From Carnegiea gigantea (Eukaryota; Streptophyta; Magnoliopsida; Caryophyllales; Cactaceae), in the NCBI GenBank assembly GCA_029747015.1, contig JAKOGI010002776.1:2501-66500 (forward strand): a DNA stretch of 64,000 bases, given 5' to 3'. Numbering within the stretch: position 1 is the first letter of the stretch; each line of letters starts with the position of its first letter. Under the pieces are notes generated by a model. The model did no database searches and had not been told where the DNA came from. It saw nothing but the letters and a program-made list of their open reading frames with translations. This document shows positions 44,861-55,038 of the stretch, piece by piece. Position numbers and translations under genes: made by a program.

Positions 44861-45440
44861 ATAATTTCTTGATTGTTTGAATCTTTTGTTGAATCATTGG
44901 TACAACAAGTTGTTCTTCAATACTGTCTTGAATAATTTCCGTTTGGAGAAAAGCTATTTGTTTTTCTTTAGCATAAATAATTTTTGAAATTGAAGTTTCT
45001 TGAAGAGCTGCAATATCTTTATTTTTCATAGGAGAAGAAAATTTGAATTTAACTTCTTTTCCAAGAATATTTGAATAAATTTCTTCGAAATTAACAACAA
45101 AAGGATATATTTGAATGAGGAAGGGAGTTCCAAGGATAACTTCTTGTTTGATATTTTTGGCAAGTATGGAAACATTTTTGAAGCAATATTCATTATTACA
45201 AATATAAGTATTTGAAAGATAATAATTAATTTGGAGCTTAGATCTGGTAGCACTAATCATTTACTCTAGTTTTTTTCAAAATATTTTGAAGGAATTAAAC
45301 CTTCTTGAATGCAATTCATATCGGCACCGCTATCTAGCATAATGATAGAATTAAGTTTGAAATCTTTGACTATAATGGTAACAAAAATATACCATTTTTA
45401 AAAATCAATACGACTAATAACTGAAAGGAATTATTCATGA
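44861..45440 (-). pseudogene. Copy E protease and pre-RT linker
   Basis: The active site reads MLDSGADMNCIQEGLIPSKY (about 45345-45290), the only intact D-S-G-A-D in the window. A stop follows. Then 45260-44793 is open: ISATRSKLQINYYLSNTYIC, NNEYCFKNVSILAKNIKQEV and LGTPF, then a helical linker KEKQIAFLQTEIIQDSIEEQ leading to RT. One stop (near 45259) divides the protease. Confidence 0.75.
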
Positions 45441-45845
45441 TCTTATTATCTGGACTCAATTTAGGAGGAGATTAATTGGGAGGTTTTGAAGATTCAAGAA
45501 AAGAAACTCGATTTTCAACCTCTTGAAGATGAGAAATAAGGATTGAATTTGATTCTTCGAGGGGATCTTGTGTTTTGAGATGATTTTTTAATTCTTCAAC
45601 TTTGAGTTGATTGATTTCTTATTTTAATTCTTTCACTGTTACTGGATTTAAACGATTAGATCCTTGTCCTTTATAGGTTTCTAGTACTTGTTTTAGACTA
45701 AAAGGTTGAATTCTTAATTCGGTAGCTTTATCTTTAACGGAGGCACTAAGTTTTGATTTTTGGCTCCTCAATCCTCTCGATAATATCGAAGAGGAGCTTT
45801 TCTTGAGATTGATCTTTTGTAATAATATTACAATTGTTAGGACAA
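45441..45845 (-). pseudogene. Copy E coiled-coil linker, truncated
   Basis: Lys/Leu/Glu heptads (ELKNHLKTQDPLEESNSILI in one frame) and KDKATELRIQPFSLKQVLET in another. It matches the linker of copies B and D. The copy ends at about 45845 where the dinucleotide repeat begins, so the 5' viral genes are gone. Confidence 0.6.
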
Positions 45846-45849
45846 AGAG

Positions 45850-45974
45850 AATATATAGACACACACAAGCACACACATGTATATATATATATACACACAC
45901 ACACGCGCGCGCGCGCGCACACACATACATACATGCATACATACATATATATACATATATACATATACATATAC

Positions 45975-46027
<53 letters not shown>

Positions 46028-46034
46028 TATATAC

Positions 46035-46093
<59 letters not shown>

Positions 46094-46127
46094 TACATAT
46101 AAACATCCATACATACATACATACAAG
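45850..46127. repeat. Compound (CA)n/(CG)n/(TA)n/(CATA)n microsatellite
   Basis: Alternating purine-pyrimidine sequence over about 275 bp: CA runs, a CG run (45905-45918), TA runs, CATA repeats and a 42-bp CA run near 46050-46090. Long reading frames in all directions here are only artefacts of the repeat. Confidence 0.95.
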
Positions 46128-46270
46128 CCAGTAGGGGGAAGAATTCGGCGGGAAGGGCTTTTTTTCCTTTTTTAACTCCACTTACTTTGAACCATTAGAT
46201 TAAAGATTAAAGGCTAAGATTAGTGTTCTCATCTCTCATTCTAACTCCTCGTTCTCATTTGCTATGTTAC

Positions 46271-46273
<3 letters not shown>
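46128..46273. other. Short unassigned segment between microsatellites
   Basis: About 145 bp with a T-rich tract. No gene or known element end was recognised. Confidence 0.5.

Positions 46274-46357
<84 letters not shown>
46274..46357. repeat. (TA)n microsatellite
   Basis: About 84 bp of TA repeat with one TT interruption at 46310-46311. Confidence 0.95.
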
Positions 46358-46360
<3 letters not shown>

Positions 46361-46559
46361 GAAGTTATATACTACTTCAAAAAAAAGTAAGCAATGTTAA
46401 CAACAGCAGGATCCTTTCCTCCACCTACTATTACAATGATGGCATGCAAATTAAGTCTTGTTCCCTAATTAAACTAAGAACATTCATGTCAGACAACTAG
46501 ACCACCCTAATATTTTCTTTTTCGTGTAACCCCCAAGTCACAAATGCATATTAACTTAA
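46358..46559. other. Unassigned segment, probably L1 3' untranslated region
   Basis: It lies just downstream (on minus) of the last recognisable L1 coding segment. No poly(A)-like tail on the minus strand is clear; TTCAAAAAAAAG at 46376 is on plus. No gene is seen. Confidence 0.4.
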
Positions 46560-48234
46560 ACCTCTTGTTTGATCAGCATTGAGCTTCTACATTTGTCATC
46601 AAAACGTCTCAAATTCCTTTTGGACAGTAAGTTATATACAAATGTAGCTAGAGCAGCTAAAGCCCCAGCCTTCACCACTGTCTTGCATGAACCTTCAGTC
46701 TCAAACTAGTGCACAATCTCATCCCATATAACCCATGGCTTTATATGTAGTCGTGCACGAATTGCATTCCAAACTACCAAACGAGAATTAACGCTCAAGG
46801 AATAACTGTTCATGGTTTTTGTCGTCTAAATTACACAACACATATTGATTGTCTTATGTGTTTCCCAATTTCAACATCATTCTTTTGTCTTTTATGAGTT
46901 GTTTGGTGAGTTATAATCTAAAGATAGATAGCATATCATGGCACTACTAAAGGGGACCAAACCATGCTATACTTACCCCATTTAATGGCACCAAGCAATC
47001 AATATAGCACCTCTTGATACTATACCCTGAAATTTAACGTTGCATAACATAGTTTAGTTTATCTCTGAATTTAAGAATCTTCTGAATAGGCCTAGCAGAC
47101 TGTGGAGAAGTCTTTATCTCCTAGATATTAACTTTTTAATATAATAGCTGTGAATCCATCTATTCCACAACTTTTCCTTTAGGAAACATAGGGACCAAAG
47201 TAATTTTCCCATTGCAGCCACATTCCATGTCTTTAAATGGAAAAGGCATGGCCCTCCATAAGATTTGGGTTTGCACACCTGTTTCCGTGCAACTTGGGCT
47301 TTCCTACTGGCATTACATCTTCCAGTCCATTGGAAGACCCTGCACTTTTGCTTAATAGATCTCAACATAGCCTTGGGGAAGATAACGATTTAGCCCCATA
47401 AGGTTTGTAGAAAAGTGATTACAAATTATAGCAGCTGCAATCTGCCAACATAGGATAAAAAATGGCTTATCCATGAATTTAGCCTAGTTGTATCCTTATC
47501 ATTGAGTGGAGTCCATTGTACTATAACTATCTTTCAACATGACAAAGGGACCTCCAAGTACCTCATAAGTAAAGTTTCTTGGTGTACTTTGATTTTGTTC
47601 AAGATATGTTGCTCTTATGTGGTTTCATACCCCCAAAAAACCTCAGATTTCTCAAAGTTGGATATCATGCTAGAAACTTTGGCAAAGTTATTAAAGCACT
47701 TAAAAAAAGCAGTTGAACAAATAAAGTCACCTCTAGCAAATAATAATATATCATTCGTGAAGATTAAGAGAGCAAGATTAAACTTCTCACACCTCCAATG
47801 ATAATCGAAGTTAGGGACCTTTACTAGAGATAACAACTTTCTAGACAAATATTCCATAATTGTGATAAAGGGATAAGGTGAGAGAGGGTCACCTTACCTT
47901 AAACCCCTCTTTGCGTTAAAAGGTTAAAGACTTCCCTATTAAATAATATGCTATATGAAACTATACTAATACAGGCCCAAATCTAATTGACAAACTGCAA
48001 AGGAAATCCAAGTCCAAGCATTATCTGTTTCAAGAATGGCCATTCAACAGAGTTACAGACTTTCCTAGATCATCTTTGATAACACATCTAGGGAAAATTC
48101 CTATTCTTTCATAGGGTTTGACGACTTAAAAGCCAGTAGAACATTGTTCCCTGTATGACTTCCTTGGATAAAAGCAGATTGAGACTCATCAATAATATCT
48201 GGAAACACCAATTTGAGTCTATTTACACTACTAA
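46560..48234 (-). pseudogene. L1-type LINE, 3' part (RT and C-terminal region)
   Basis: On minus, from 48234: SVNRLKLVFPDIIDESQSAF (RT domain 1-2), then near 47900 RGL-R-stop-GDPLSPYPF (RT motif 4, with Q changed to a stop), IFTNDILLFARGD at about 47760 (FADD box changed to FTND, so one catalytic aspartate is lost), 47368-47114 CRVFQWTGRCN and LCFLKEKLWNRWIHSYYIKK, then near 46750 ARLHIKPWVIWDEIVH and LLSKRNLRRFDDKC. These are hallmarks of plant L1 ORF2. It continues at 55039 beyond an inserted gypsy element. Confidence 0.85.
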
Positions 48235-49353
48235 CGTATGCTGAAATGCAAGCTTGGAGATGAACCAAACCTAGTAATTCAACGCGGAAGATATGTCTTA
48301 ATATAAAGATTAAATCCACCAATCAAGACTAAAAATAGAGCTCAACCTTCCTAAAGCCTTGGCACCAAAAGATCAGATAAAAAACCCACTCACTAAACAC
48401 CACCAAATAAAGGATAAAGTTTAGAGAGATTTTAAGAGAGTTTACTTGAAATCAGCAAAGCAATAGTATTTCATTAATCAATGTCCACTGCTTATAATGA
48501 AAAACAAGGCTTATATACTCAGCCTTCCATACAAGATCAATGGCTAAAACAGAAACCAGCTTCGAATAAAAACAGCTAAAATAATTTGAATGAAAAATGC
48601 CTAAAACAGCAGCTAACCCTTGATCTTTAACACCTAATGCCTTTGCTAATCTCCATTACTGAGGTGTCAAGCCTTTGGAGCATCCAAGTACTACTAATGA
48701 TGGGTTTGGAGATGATTTGCAGCTGCTTACCTCGAGATTAGGCTGGCTGGTCAGCAAAGTACGACAGCCTGAAATCCATTAAATCAAAGGTTTTTTTCAG
48801 GATGTTTGTGCTGGATAAAGGCTGATGCTGAATGATCTGATTCTGTAACTTCAGGACCTTCAATGATAATTATTTAGGCACATTTTCAAGTCCTTAAACA
48901 AGCTAAAATGAGCTGCTAAGTTGGAACTAAAATAACCCCATTGAACTACTATTGCTACTGGACTGTCTCGTGACTATTTCCAATGAAAATCAAGCAACCT
49001 TTATCATTTAGTAGCTGAATTAAGGGCTAACAAATAAGCTAAGTTACTTTCTAAAAGGATCAATGCTCCTATACTGAAAGTGATTCACTAGTAGGTGTTG
49101 GGGCTGCCAAAAAATATGCTGATCTTTAGACAATCCTTATTGAAACTAAACTGAACTAGGCTACTGGCTAGCCTCAAAATGACTTGTGTATGCTTGTAAG
49201 GGAGCTTAGGGCATCTAGCATAGCAAGGACCTCCATAGACAAGGAAAAAAAGTGCACTGCTTCCCCTCACAGAGCTAATCTTTGTGGTGATTAGGAAGCA
49301 AAGTCTTCCCATGCCCTGGCTGAGGGTCTTGAACTACAGCTTGATTTGCATCA
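48235..49353 (-). repeat. 3' LTR of the gypsy element
   Basis: 1119 bp. On minus it starts TGATGCAAATCAAGC just after the polypurine tract and ends ...CAGCATACG, where the 5' LTR has CATACA. It pairs with 53903-55038, from which it differs by many substitutions. The other LTR has an expanded CTG/CTA triplet run. Confidence 0.9.
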
Positions 49354-49366
49354 TCCTTCCCTCCTT
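49354..49366 (-). other. Polypurine tract of the gypsy element
   Basis: The minus strand reads AAAGGAGGGAAGGA directly before the 3' LTR (TGATGC). It overlaps the end of the integrase reading frame (NPFKGGKDDANQ), so the coding frame runs into the LTR to about 49275. Confidence 0.75.
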
Positions 49367-50620
49367 TGAAAGGATTTACCATCAAATCCCTATAGTCAAT
49401 CTCATATTCCACATAGAGGCTTAAATCACCTACATTGAAGGTCGCTGATACAGCCATATCTCCAGGAAGCTCTACTTGTAGGCATTGGCTCCTACCTTAA
49501 ACAAGACTCTAAAAGAACCATCTCCTCTGGCCATCATCTTGCTTTTTCTCCTTGTGGGGAATCTTTTCCTTCTAAAATGGAGCCAAACAACGCCACCAGG
49601 CTGATACTCAACCTCCCTTCTGTTTTTGTTCGCCTTAACCTTGTATGCTTAATTAATCTTCTCCATATGGGCTCTAATTTGCTTCTCTAGTTTCTTCATC
49701 TCCTTAGCTCTTTGCTCAGCTTCAAAATTGACTTTGCACTTAGTAGGCAGTGGGATAAGGTCAATGGGGGTAAGTGGATTGATCCCATACAATGCCTCAA
49801 AGGGGGAACACCTAGTAGCTCTAGCAGGTGTTCTGTTGTATGCAAATTCAACATGTGGGAGCTTGAGATCCCACTCTTTTAGGTTCTTCTGGACCAAGGT
49901 CCTAAGGAGTGTAGACCAGGTCTTATTTATGACATCTATTTGGCTATCAGTTTGGGAATGGAAGGTAGTACTATAAAGCTGCTTGGTCCCCAACAAATGC
50001 CAAAGACTCCTCTAAAAACGAGATAGAAACTTGGTGTCTCTATCACTCATAATGGTCCTTGGTACCCCATGAAGTCTGATTATCTCCTTAAGATACAAGT
50101 CTACAACATGACAGGCATTATCTATCTTGTAACAGGCTACGAAGTGTGCCATTTTAGAAAACCTATCAACAACCACCATAACTGAGTCCTTACCCCTCTA
50201 TGTCCTTGGCAAAGCTACCACAAAATCCATGCTGACATCTTCCTAAGGTCTTAAAGGGAGTGGAAGTGGGGTATAAAGATTTTGATGGAACTGGCTCTTG
50301 GCTTTGTGATAGATAGAGCATCTTGACACAACCCTGTGAACATCTTCTCCCATTTTTAGCCAATAGAAGTGTTCCTTGAGAATATTCAGGGTCTTGTTCA
50401 AGCCAAAGTGGCCAGCAAGGGATCCTTCTTCCCTAACCAATAACTCCCTTAGGGAGCAGACTGGAACACACAGTTTGTTCCCCTTGAAGAGAAATCTTTC
50501 TTCCATCATATATTGTCCTTGAGCTGGAGTATTCTTCAGCAACTCTTGAAATGCTGGATCTTTAGGATAATAGGCATGCATGGCATGCAAGCTCAAGAGC
50601 TTTGCTCCCAAACTGAGATA
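49354..50620 (-). pseudogene. Integrase of the gypsy element
   Basis: 50611-50243 has the zinc-binding N-terminus (GSLAGHFGLNKTLNILKEHF, SRCSIYHKAKSQFHQ). One histidine and one cysteine (C to Y) of HHCC are lost. The core lies at 50240-49990 with two stops: [21 protein letters not shown] and [10 protein letters not shown] are seen. 49996-49649 continues TFHSQTDSQIDVINKTWSTL, in which the catalytic glutamate position reads D (QIDV, usual QTEV). The C-terminal part ends VGDLSLYVEYEIDYRDL and NPFKGG. It would insert the cDNA, but several catalytic and binding residues are lost. Confidence 0.85.
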
Positions 50621-51230
50621 AGAGCATACCTCCTGGAAAGGGCATCAGCTATCATATTTTCAGTGCCTTTCTTATGCTTGGTAGAGAAAGTGAAGGCTTA
50701 CAAAAAAAACTCAACCCACTTAGCATGTCTGGCATTGAGTTTAGGCTAACCATTTAGGAACTTTAAGGTTTGATGATCAGAATGGAGTATAAAAGCCTTA
50801 GGCTTGAGGTCATGACTCCAGTGACTCAATGCTCTCACTATTGCATAGAATTCCTTATCATATGTTGAGCAATTGAGCTTGGGACTACTGAGTTTCTCAC
50901 TGAAATAGGCCAAGGGTTTTCTGAGTTGAGTCAGAATAGCCTCAATGCTCACTCCACTAGCATCACACTCTACCTCAAACAATTCCTCAAAATTAGGCAA
51001 GGCTAGAACAACTGCCTCACAAAGCCTCTGTTTGATGGTCTCAAAGGCCTTCTGAGCTGTCGAAGGCCAAGAGAAACTGACTTTCTTTATGTATTCTATG
51101 ATTAGAGCCATGATTGGGTTAAAATCTTTGATAAAGTTCCTATAAAAAGAAGCTAGGCCATGAAAACTCCTCACTGCTATGACGGAACTTGGAACTGGCC
51201 ATGATCTGATTGCTTCAACCTTGGTTTCAT
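50621..51230 (-). pseudogene. RNase H of the gypsy element
   Basis: 51174-50746 reads RSFHGLASFYRNFIKDFNPI (RT connection) and FEVECDASGVSIEAIL, with the RNase H aspartate in CDASG. Then LAYFSEKLSSPKLNCSTYDK EF-type sequence (TYDKEFYAIVRAL) and FILHSDHQTLKFLNG follow. A stop at 50745 separates it from the integrase. This frame is nearly intact over 142 codons. Confidence 0.85.
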
Positions 51231-51960
51231 CTACTTAAATTCCATCATAGGAGACCACATATCCAAGGAAAATAACCCTTAGGACAAAGAACTTACACTT
51301 TTCAAGCTTCCAATAGAGCTTCTGATCTCTAAATGTAGAGAAGACTTGCCTCAAGTGTTGAATGTGATCTTGCTCAGCCTTGCTATACACAAGAAGATCA
51401 TCAAAGTACACTACTACAAACAAACCAATGTAGCGTCTAAGCACCTTATTCATCAACCTCATGAAGGTATTTGGGGCATTAGACAGCCTAAGTGGTATAA
51501 CAAGCCATCATAGAATCCTTGCTTGGTTTTGAATGTAGTTTTCCACTCATCTCCTTCCCTCATTCTAATCTGATGCAATACACTCCTTAGATCAATCTTG
51601 GAGATAACTTTTAAACCATATAGCTCATCTAACATGTCATGAAGTCTAAGAATAGGGTACCTACACTTGATTGCAATGCTGTTAATAGCCTTACTATCCA
51701 CACACATTCTTCAACTACAATCTTCCTTTGGCACCAAAAGAGCTAGAACTGAGCATAGACTCATGCTCTCGCTCACATATCCTCTATCAATCAACTCCTA
51801 AACCTACCTCTGTAACTCCTTGGTTTCAGTTAGGTTGCATCTATAAGCAGGTTTGTTGGGTAAGGGGGCTCTAGGAATCAAGTCTATTTGGTGTTCAATA
51901 CTCCATCTTGGGAGGAAGTCCAGGGGCTAGGTCTTGGGAAAAGACATCCTCAAACTCATG
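51231..51960 (-). pseudogene. Reverse transcriptase of the gypsy element
   Basis: 51707-51459 gives [40 protein letters not shown] and [18 protein letters not shown] frameshift in the FGLxNAPSTF region follows, and 51462-51235 reads VVVYFDDLLVYSKAEQDHIQ with FDD present (about 51405-51397). Upstream at 51720-51960 are frame-broken N-terminal pieces. It is a Ty3/gypsy RT. Confidence 0.85.
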
Positions 51961-52600
51961 AACCAAAGGCTAAACTGAGGGGTGAAAAGTTGTGGGATCT
52001 GAATCAGGGGCATACTCCACCATAAGGACTGCAAATATAGGTTTTTCCTTAGAGGTAGCCCTCTCCACTCTTCCTCCATTGACAAGCAAGGCACTCTCCT
52101 TATATTTTTCCCTCCCAGTTTCTATTTTGTGTGTTTGGTTAGGGGCTAAAAGGGTCAAGGTCATCATTTTGCCTTTCAGTTTAAAAGATTAGGTTTTCGA
52201 TTGACCATGATGAATAACATCCCTATCATACTGTCAATGCCTACCAAGGAGGAGATGAAAAGCATCCACGGGCAGTACATCACACACAACGTCATCTTGA
52301 TATTCTCCAACAGAAAAAACAACGAAAGCTTATTTAGAAAGTATTACCTCATTCCCTTCCTTGAGCCATTGCATGGTATAAGTCCGGGGGTGCTCAATGG
52401 TGGCCAAATTGAGCTTGCTGACCATCTCAGTAGAGGCTACATTTATACAGCTCCCTCCATCTATGATCAGGTTGCATGTCCTACCAGCTACCGTGCATCT
52501 AGAATGAAAGATCTACTCTCTTTGGTTAACTTCTGGTGGGGCTTCAGTAGCATGCAGCACTCTCTTGATCATAAGCATTTCACCTCTTCAAGTAGCGGGT
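51961..52600 (-). pseudogene. Aspartic protease of the gypsy element
   Basis: The minus-strand active site LIIDGGSCINVASTEMV lies at about 52470-52420 (IDGGS at 52464-52450), the D-G-G-S form found in some plant gypsy elements. The flap and C-terminus read HLLLGRH and QYDRDVIHHG near 52230. The linker 52167-51970 (MMTLTLLAPNQTHKIE) leads to RT. Stops are present near 52190 and 52510. Confidence 0.75.
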
Positions 52601-53700
52601 AGGAAGTCTCTCCTTCTTCATCAAATTCTTCTTCAGCTTCTTCCATCTCCATTTAAGCCAGGTCTTCAATCTCTCTAATTATAAGGACTCTCGTGTTAGG
52701 ATAGTTAGCTTAAAAATGCTTATAGCCATGGCATTTGAAACATTTCTTCTGGCCTTTGGGAGTTTGCTTAGCTATCTCCTTTCCTTTCCCTTTGTCTTTG
52801 TCTTCTCTGGATGGAGGATCTGGCCTGAACGAGCTAAATGGTTTAACTAGGATAGAAGGTTTTGCTGGTGAAGTTGAGTAAGTCCTTCTAGACTTAAGCT
52901 ATTTCTCAGCCTTGATAGTAAGCTTACAGGCATCCTCAAGGGCCCAGAAAGGCTGAAGTTTAACCTTGTCCAAAATGGCAGGATTTAGCCCTTTCATAAA
53001 CGTTGAAATAGTCTGCTCAGGTTCTTCCCTCAAACCACATCTGATCAAGAGCTACTTGAACTCCCTTATGTACTCGTCAATTTTTATGCTGCCTTGCTGT
53101 AGGGAAGTGACTCTCAAGTAAAGTTCTTGCTTGTATGTGGCTGGCGAAAACCTCTTATCCATGTGTTTCTTCAGTTTAACCCAGGTTTTAATCTTGGATT
53201 TCCCTTCCAACACTCTGGTTCTTTTCAGGTTTTCATACCAAAGAGAAGCATATTGTTTTAGCTTTAAAACTATAAGCTTGAAGGCCTTTTCCCCTGAGTA
53301 TCCCTTGATCTCAATGATCCTTTCCATTGCTTGCACCAACTTAGGGTAATCTTCAGGTTTAAGGCTACCATCAAACTTAGGGGCTTTTATTTAGAAGTCC
53401 TTGAGATCATCCCTGTGTACTCTCCTTCTTCTGGGCCTAATATCCCCATTACTACCATAGTGGGTATCTAAGGAAGGTTCAGAACCATCAAGAGGGTCCT
53501 GAGGTGGTTCTCTATCCCTGCCCCTAGGCTGAGCCATAAGCTGCTGTATTTGGGCAGTGAGTGTTCTAATGTTCTCTTGGACTTTAAGAATAGCCCTATC
53601 CCTTCTGAGTTCATGAACCTATGCCAGAGAAAGGCCTCTAGGAACTCTAACAAGTTGTTGAGGAGGGGGAGAAGTAGTGTCCCTCTCAGCCATGATGTTC
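52601..53700 (-). pseudogene. gag and zinc knuckle of the gypsy element
   Basis: 53339-53052 reads KAFKLIVLKLKQYASLWYEN, KIKTWVKLKKHMDKRFSP and ATYKQELYLRVTSLQQGSIK, the typical gag core of this element type. The N-terminal part at 53690-53468 begins MAERD-like and is frame-broken. A knuckle near 52765-52710 reads CFKCHGYKHF-stop-ANY: C, C and H are present and the last C is Y. Gag would form the particle. Confidence 0.8.
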
Positions 53701-53885
53701 AGGTAAGAAAAGGGATTTGTTGTGGCTGTTTTGAGGAGCTAGGTGCTTTGTAGTTGGACTGTGTTTGGGTTTCAGGGTTCTTTGTGGCTAAACAACAAGT
53801 TCTAGAATACAGGCAAGGAAAAATGAACTCAGAATGAAGCAAGAAAAGCAGCAAATGGAAGAAACTCACCAAGAATCAAAGCTAA

Positions 53886-53897
53886 GCTCTAATACCA
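53886..53897 (-). other. Primer-binding site of the gypsy element (tRNA-Met type)
   Basis: The minus strand reads TGGTATTAGAGC five bases after the 5' LTR end. It differs at one base from TGGTATCAGAGC. Confidence 0.8.
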
Positions 53898-53902
53898 GAT
53901 GA

Positions 53903-55038
53903 TGTATGCTGAACTGCAAGCTTAGAGGTGAACCAAACCTAGCAACTCAACATAGAAGATATGTCCTGATATAAAGTATTAAATCCACCAATCAAGACTA
54001 AAAATAGAGCTCATCGCCAACCATCCTAATGCCTTGGCACCAGAAAATCAGATGAAGAACCCACTCACTAAACACATCAAATGAAGGATAAAGTTTAGAG
54101 AGAGTTTAAGAGAGTTTGCTTAAAACCAGCAAAGCAATTGTATTTCATTAATCAATGTCTGCTGCTTACAATGAAAAACAAGGCTTATATACTTGGCCTT
54201 CCATACAAGATCAATGTCTAAAATAGAAACTAGCTTGGAATAAAAATAGCTAAAACAGTTTGAATGAAAACTGTCTAAAACAGCAGCTAACCCTTGATCT
54301 TTGACACCTAATGCCTTTGCTAATCTTCATTACTAAGCTGTCAAGCCTTTGGAGCATCTAAGTACTGCTAATGATGGCTTTGGAGGTGATTTGCAGCTTC
54401 TTACATCGAGATTAGGCTGGCTGGTTAATAAAGTACAACAGCCTAAAATCCATTGGATCAAAGGGTATTTCCAAGATGCTTGTGTTGAATAAAGGCTGAT
54501 GCTGAATGATCTGATTCTATAACTTTAAGACCTTCAATGATAATTATTTAGGCACATTTTGAAGTCCTTAAATAAGCTGAAATGAGCTACTAAGTTGGAA
54601 CCAAATAACCCCATTGAACTGCTGCTGCTACTGCTACTGCTGCTGGACTATCTGCTGACTGTTTCCAATGAAAGTCAAGCAACCTTTATCATTAGTAGTT
54701 AAGTTAAGAGCTAACAAATGAGCTAGGTTACTTTCCAAAAGGACTGATGCTCCTAGACTGAAAGTGATTCACTAGTAGGTGTTGGGGCTGCTAAGAAATA
54801 TGCTGATCGTCAGACAATCCTTATTGAAACTTAACTGAACTAGGCTACTGGCTAGCCTCAAAATGACTTGTGTATGCTTGTAAGGGAACTGAAGGCATCT
54901 AGCATAGCAAGGACCTCCCTAGACAAGCATCAAAATTACACTACTTCCCCCTCACAGAATTGATCTTTGTGGTGATCAGTAAGCAAAGTCTTCTCATACC
55001 GTGGCTGAGGGTCTTGAACTAGGGCCTGATCTGCATCA
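53903..55038 (-). repeat. 5' LTR of the gypsy element
   Basis: 1136 bp. On minus it starts TGATGCAGATCAGG and ends CAGCATACA. It contains a CTG/CTA triplet run at 54618-54650 that is longer than in the 3' LTR. The outside flank on plus is GCTAC (55039-55043). Confidence 0.9.

Larger units (their letters stand above)
42319..45845 (-). mobile_element. Endogenous pararetrovirus copy E (minus)
   Basis: On minus it reads from a truncated coiled coil at about 45845, through protease, pre-RT, RT, RNase H, C-terminal tail and promoter, to the leader ending at 42319. ORF1 and capsid are missing: the copy ends in a microsatellite. It is the best-preserved polymerase part in the window, with both the protease DSGAD and the RT YIDD boxes intact, although frameshifts remain. 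Confidence 0.8.
48235..55038 (-). mobile_element. Ty3/gypsy LTR retrotransposon (chromovirus-like, decayed)
   Basis: LTRs 53903-55038 (5') and 48235-49353 (3') enclose, on minus, a tRNA-Met-type primer site, gag, zinc knuckle, protease, RT, RNase H, integrase and polypurine tract. The gag motif and IDGGS protease are as in chromovirus-type plant elements, perhaps Reina-like. No chromodomain was recognised. It is inserted in an L1 RT gene: host frame reads KIASKVA on one side and SVNRLKLVF on the other. The 5-bp duplication is imperfect (GCTAC against CTAAC). Confidence 0.85.

Noticed and set aside
12784..45845. Interpretation of copies A-E as LTR retrotransposons
   Set aside because: The promoter/leader segments do not end in TG/CA next to the primer site, no integrase domain is present, no target duplication is seen, and the capsid and RT motifs are caulimovirid.
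45619..46181. Overlapping reading frames of 85-167 codons on both strands
   Set aside because: They are translations of CA, TA and CG dinucleotide repeats (alternating Ile-Tyr, Thr-His or Cys-Val), which lack stops in several frames.
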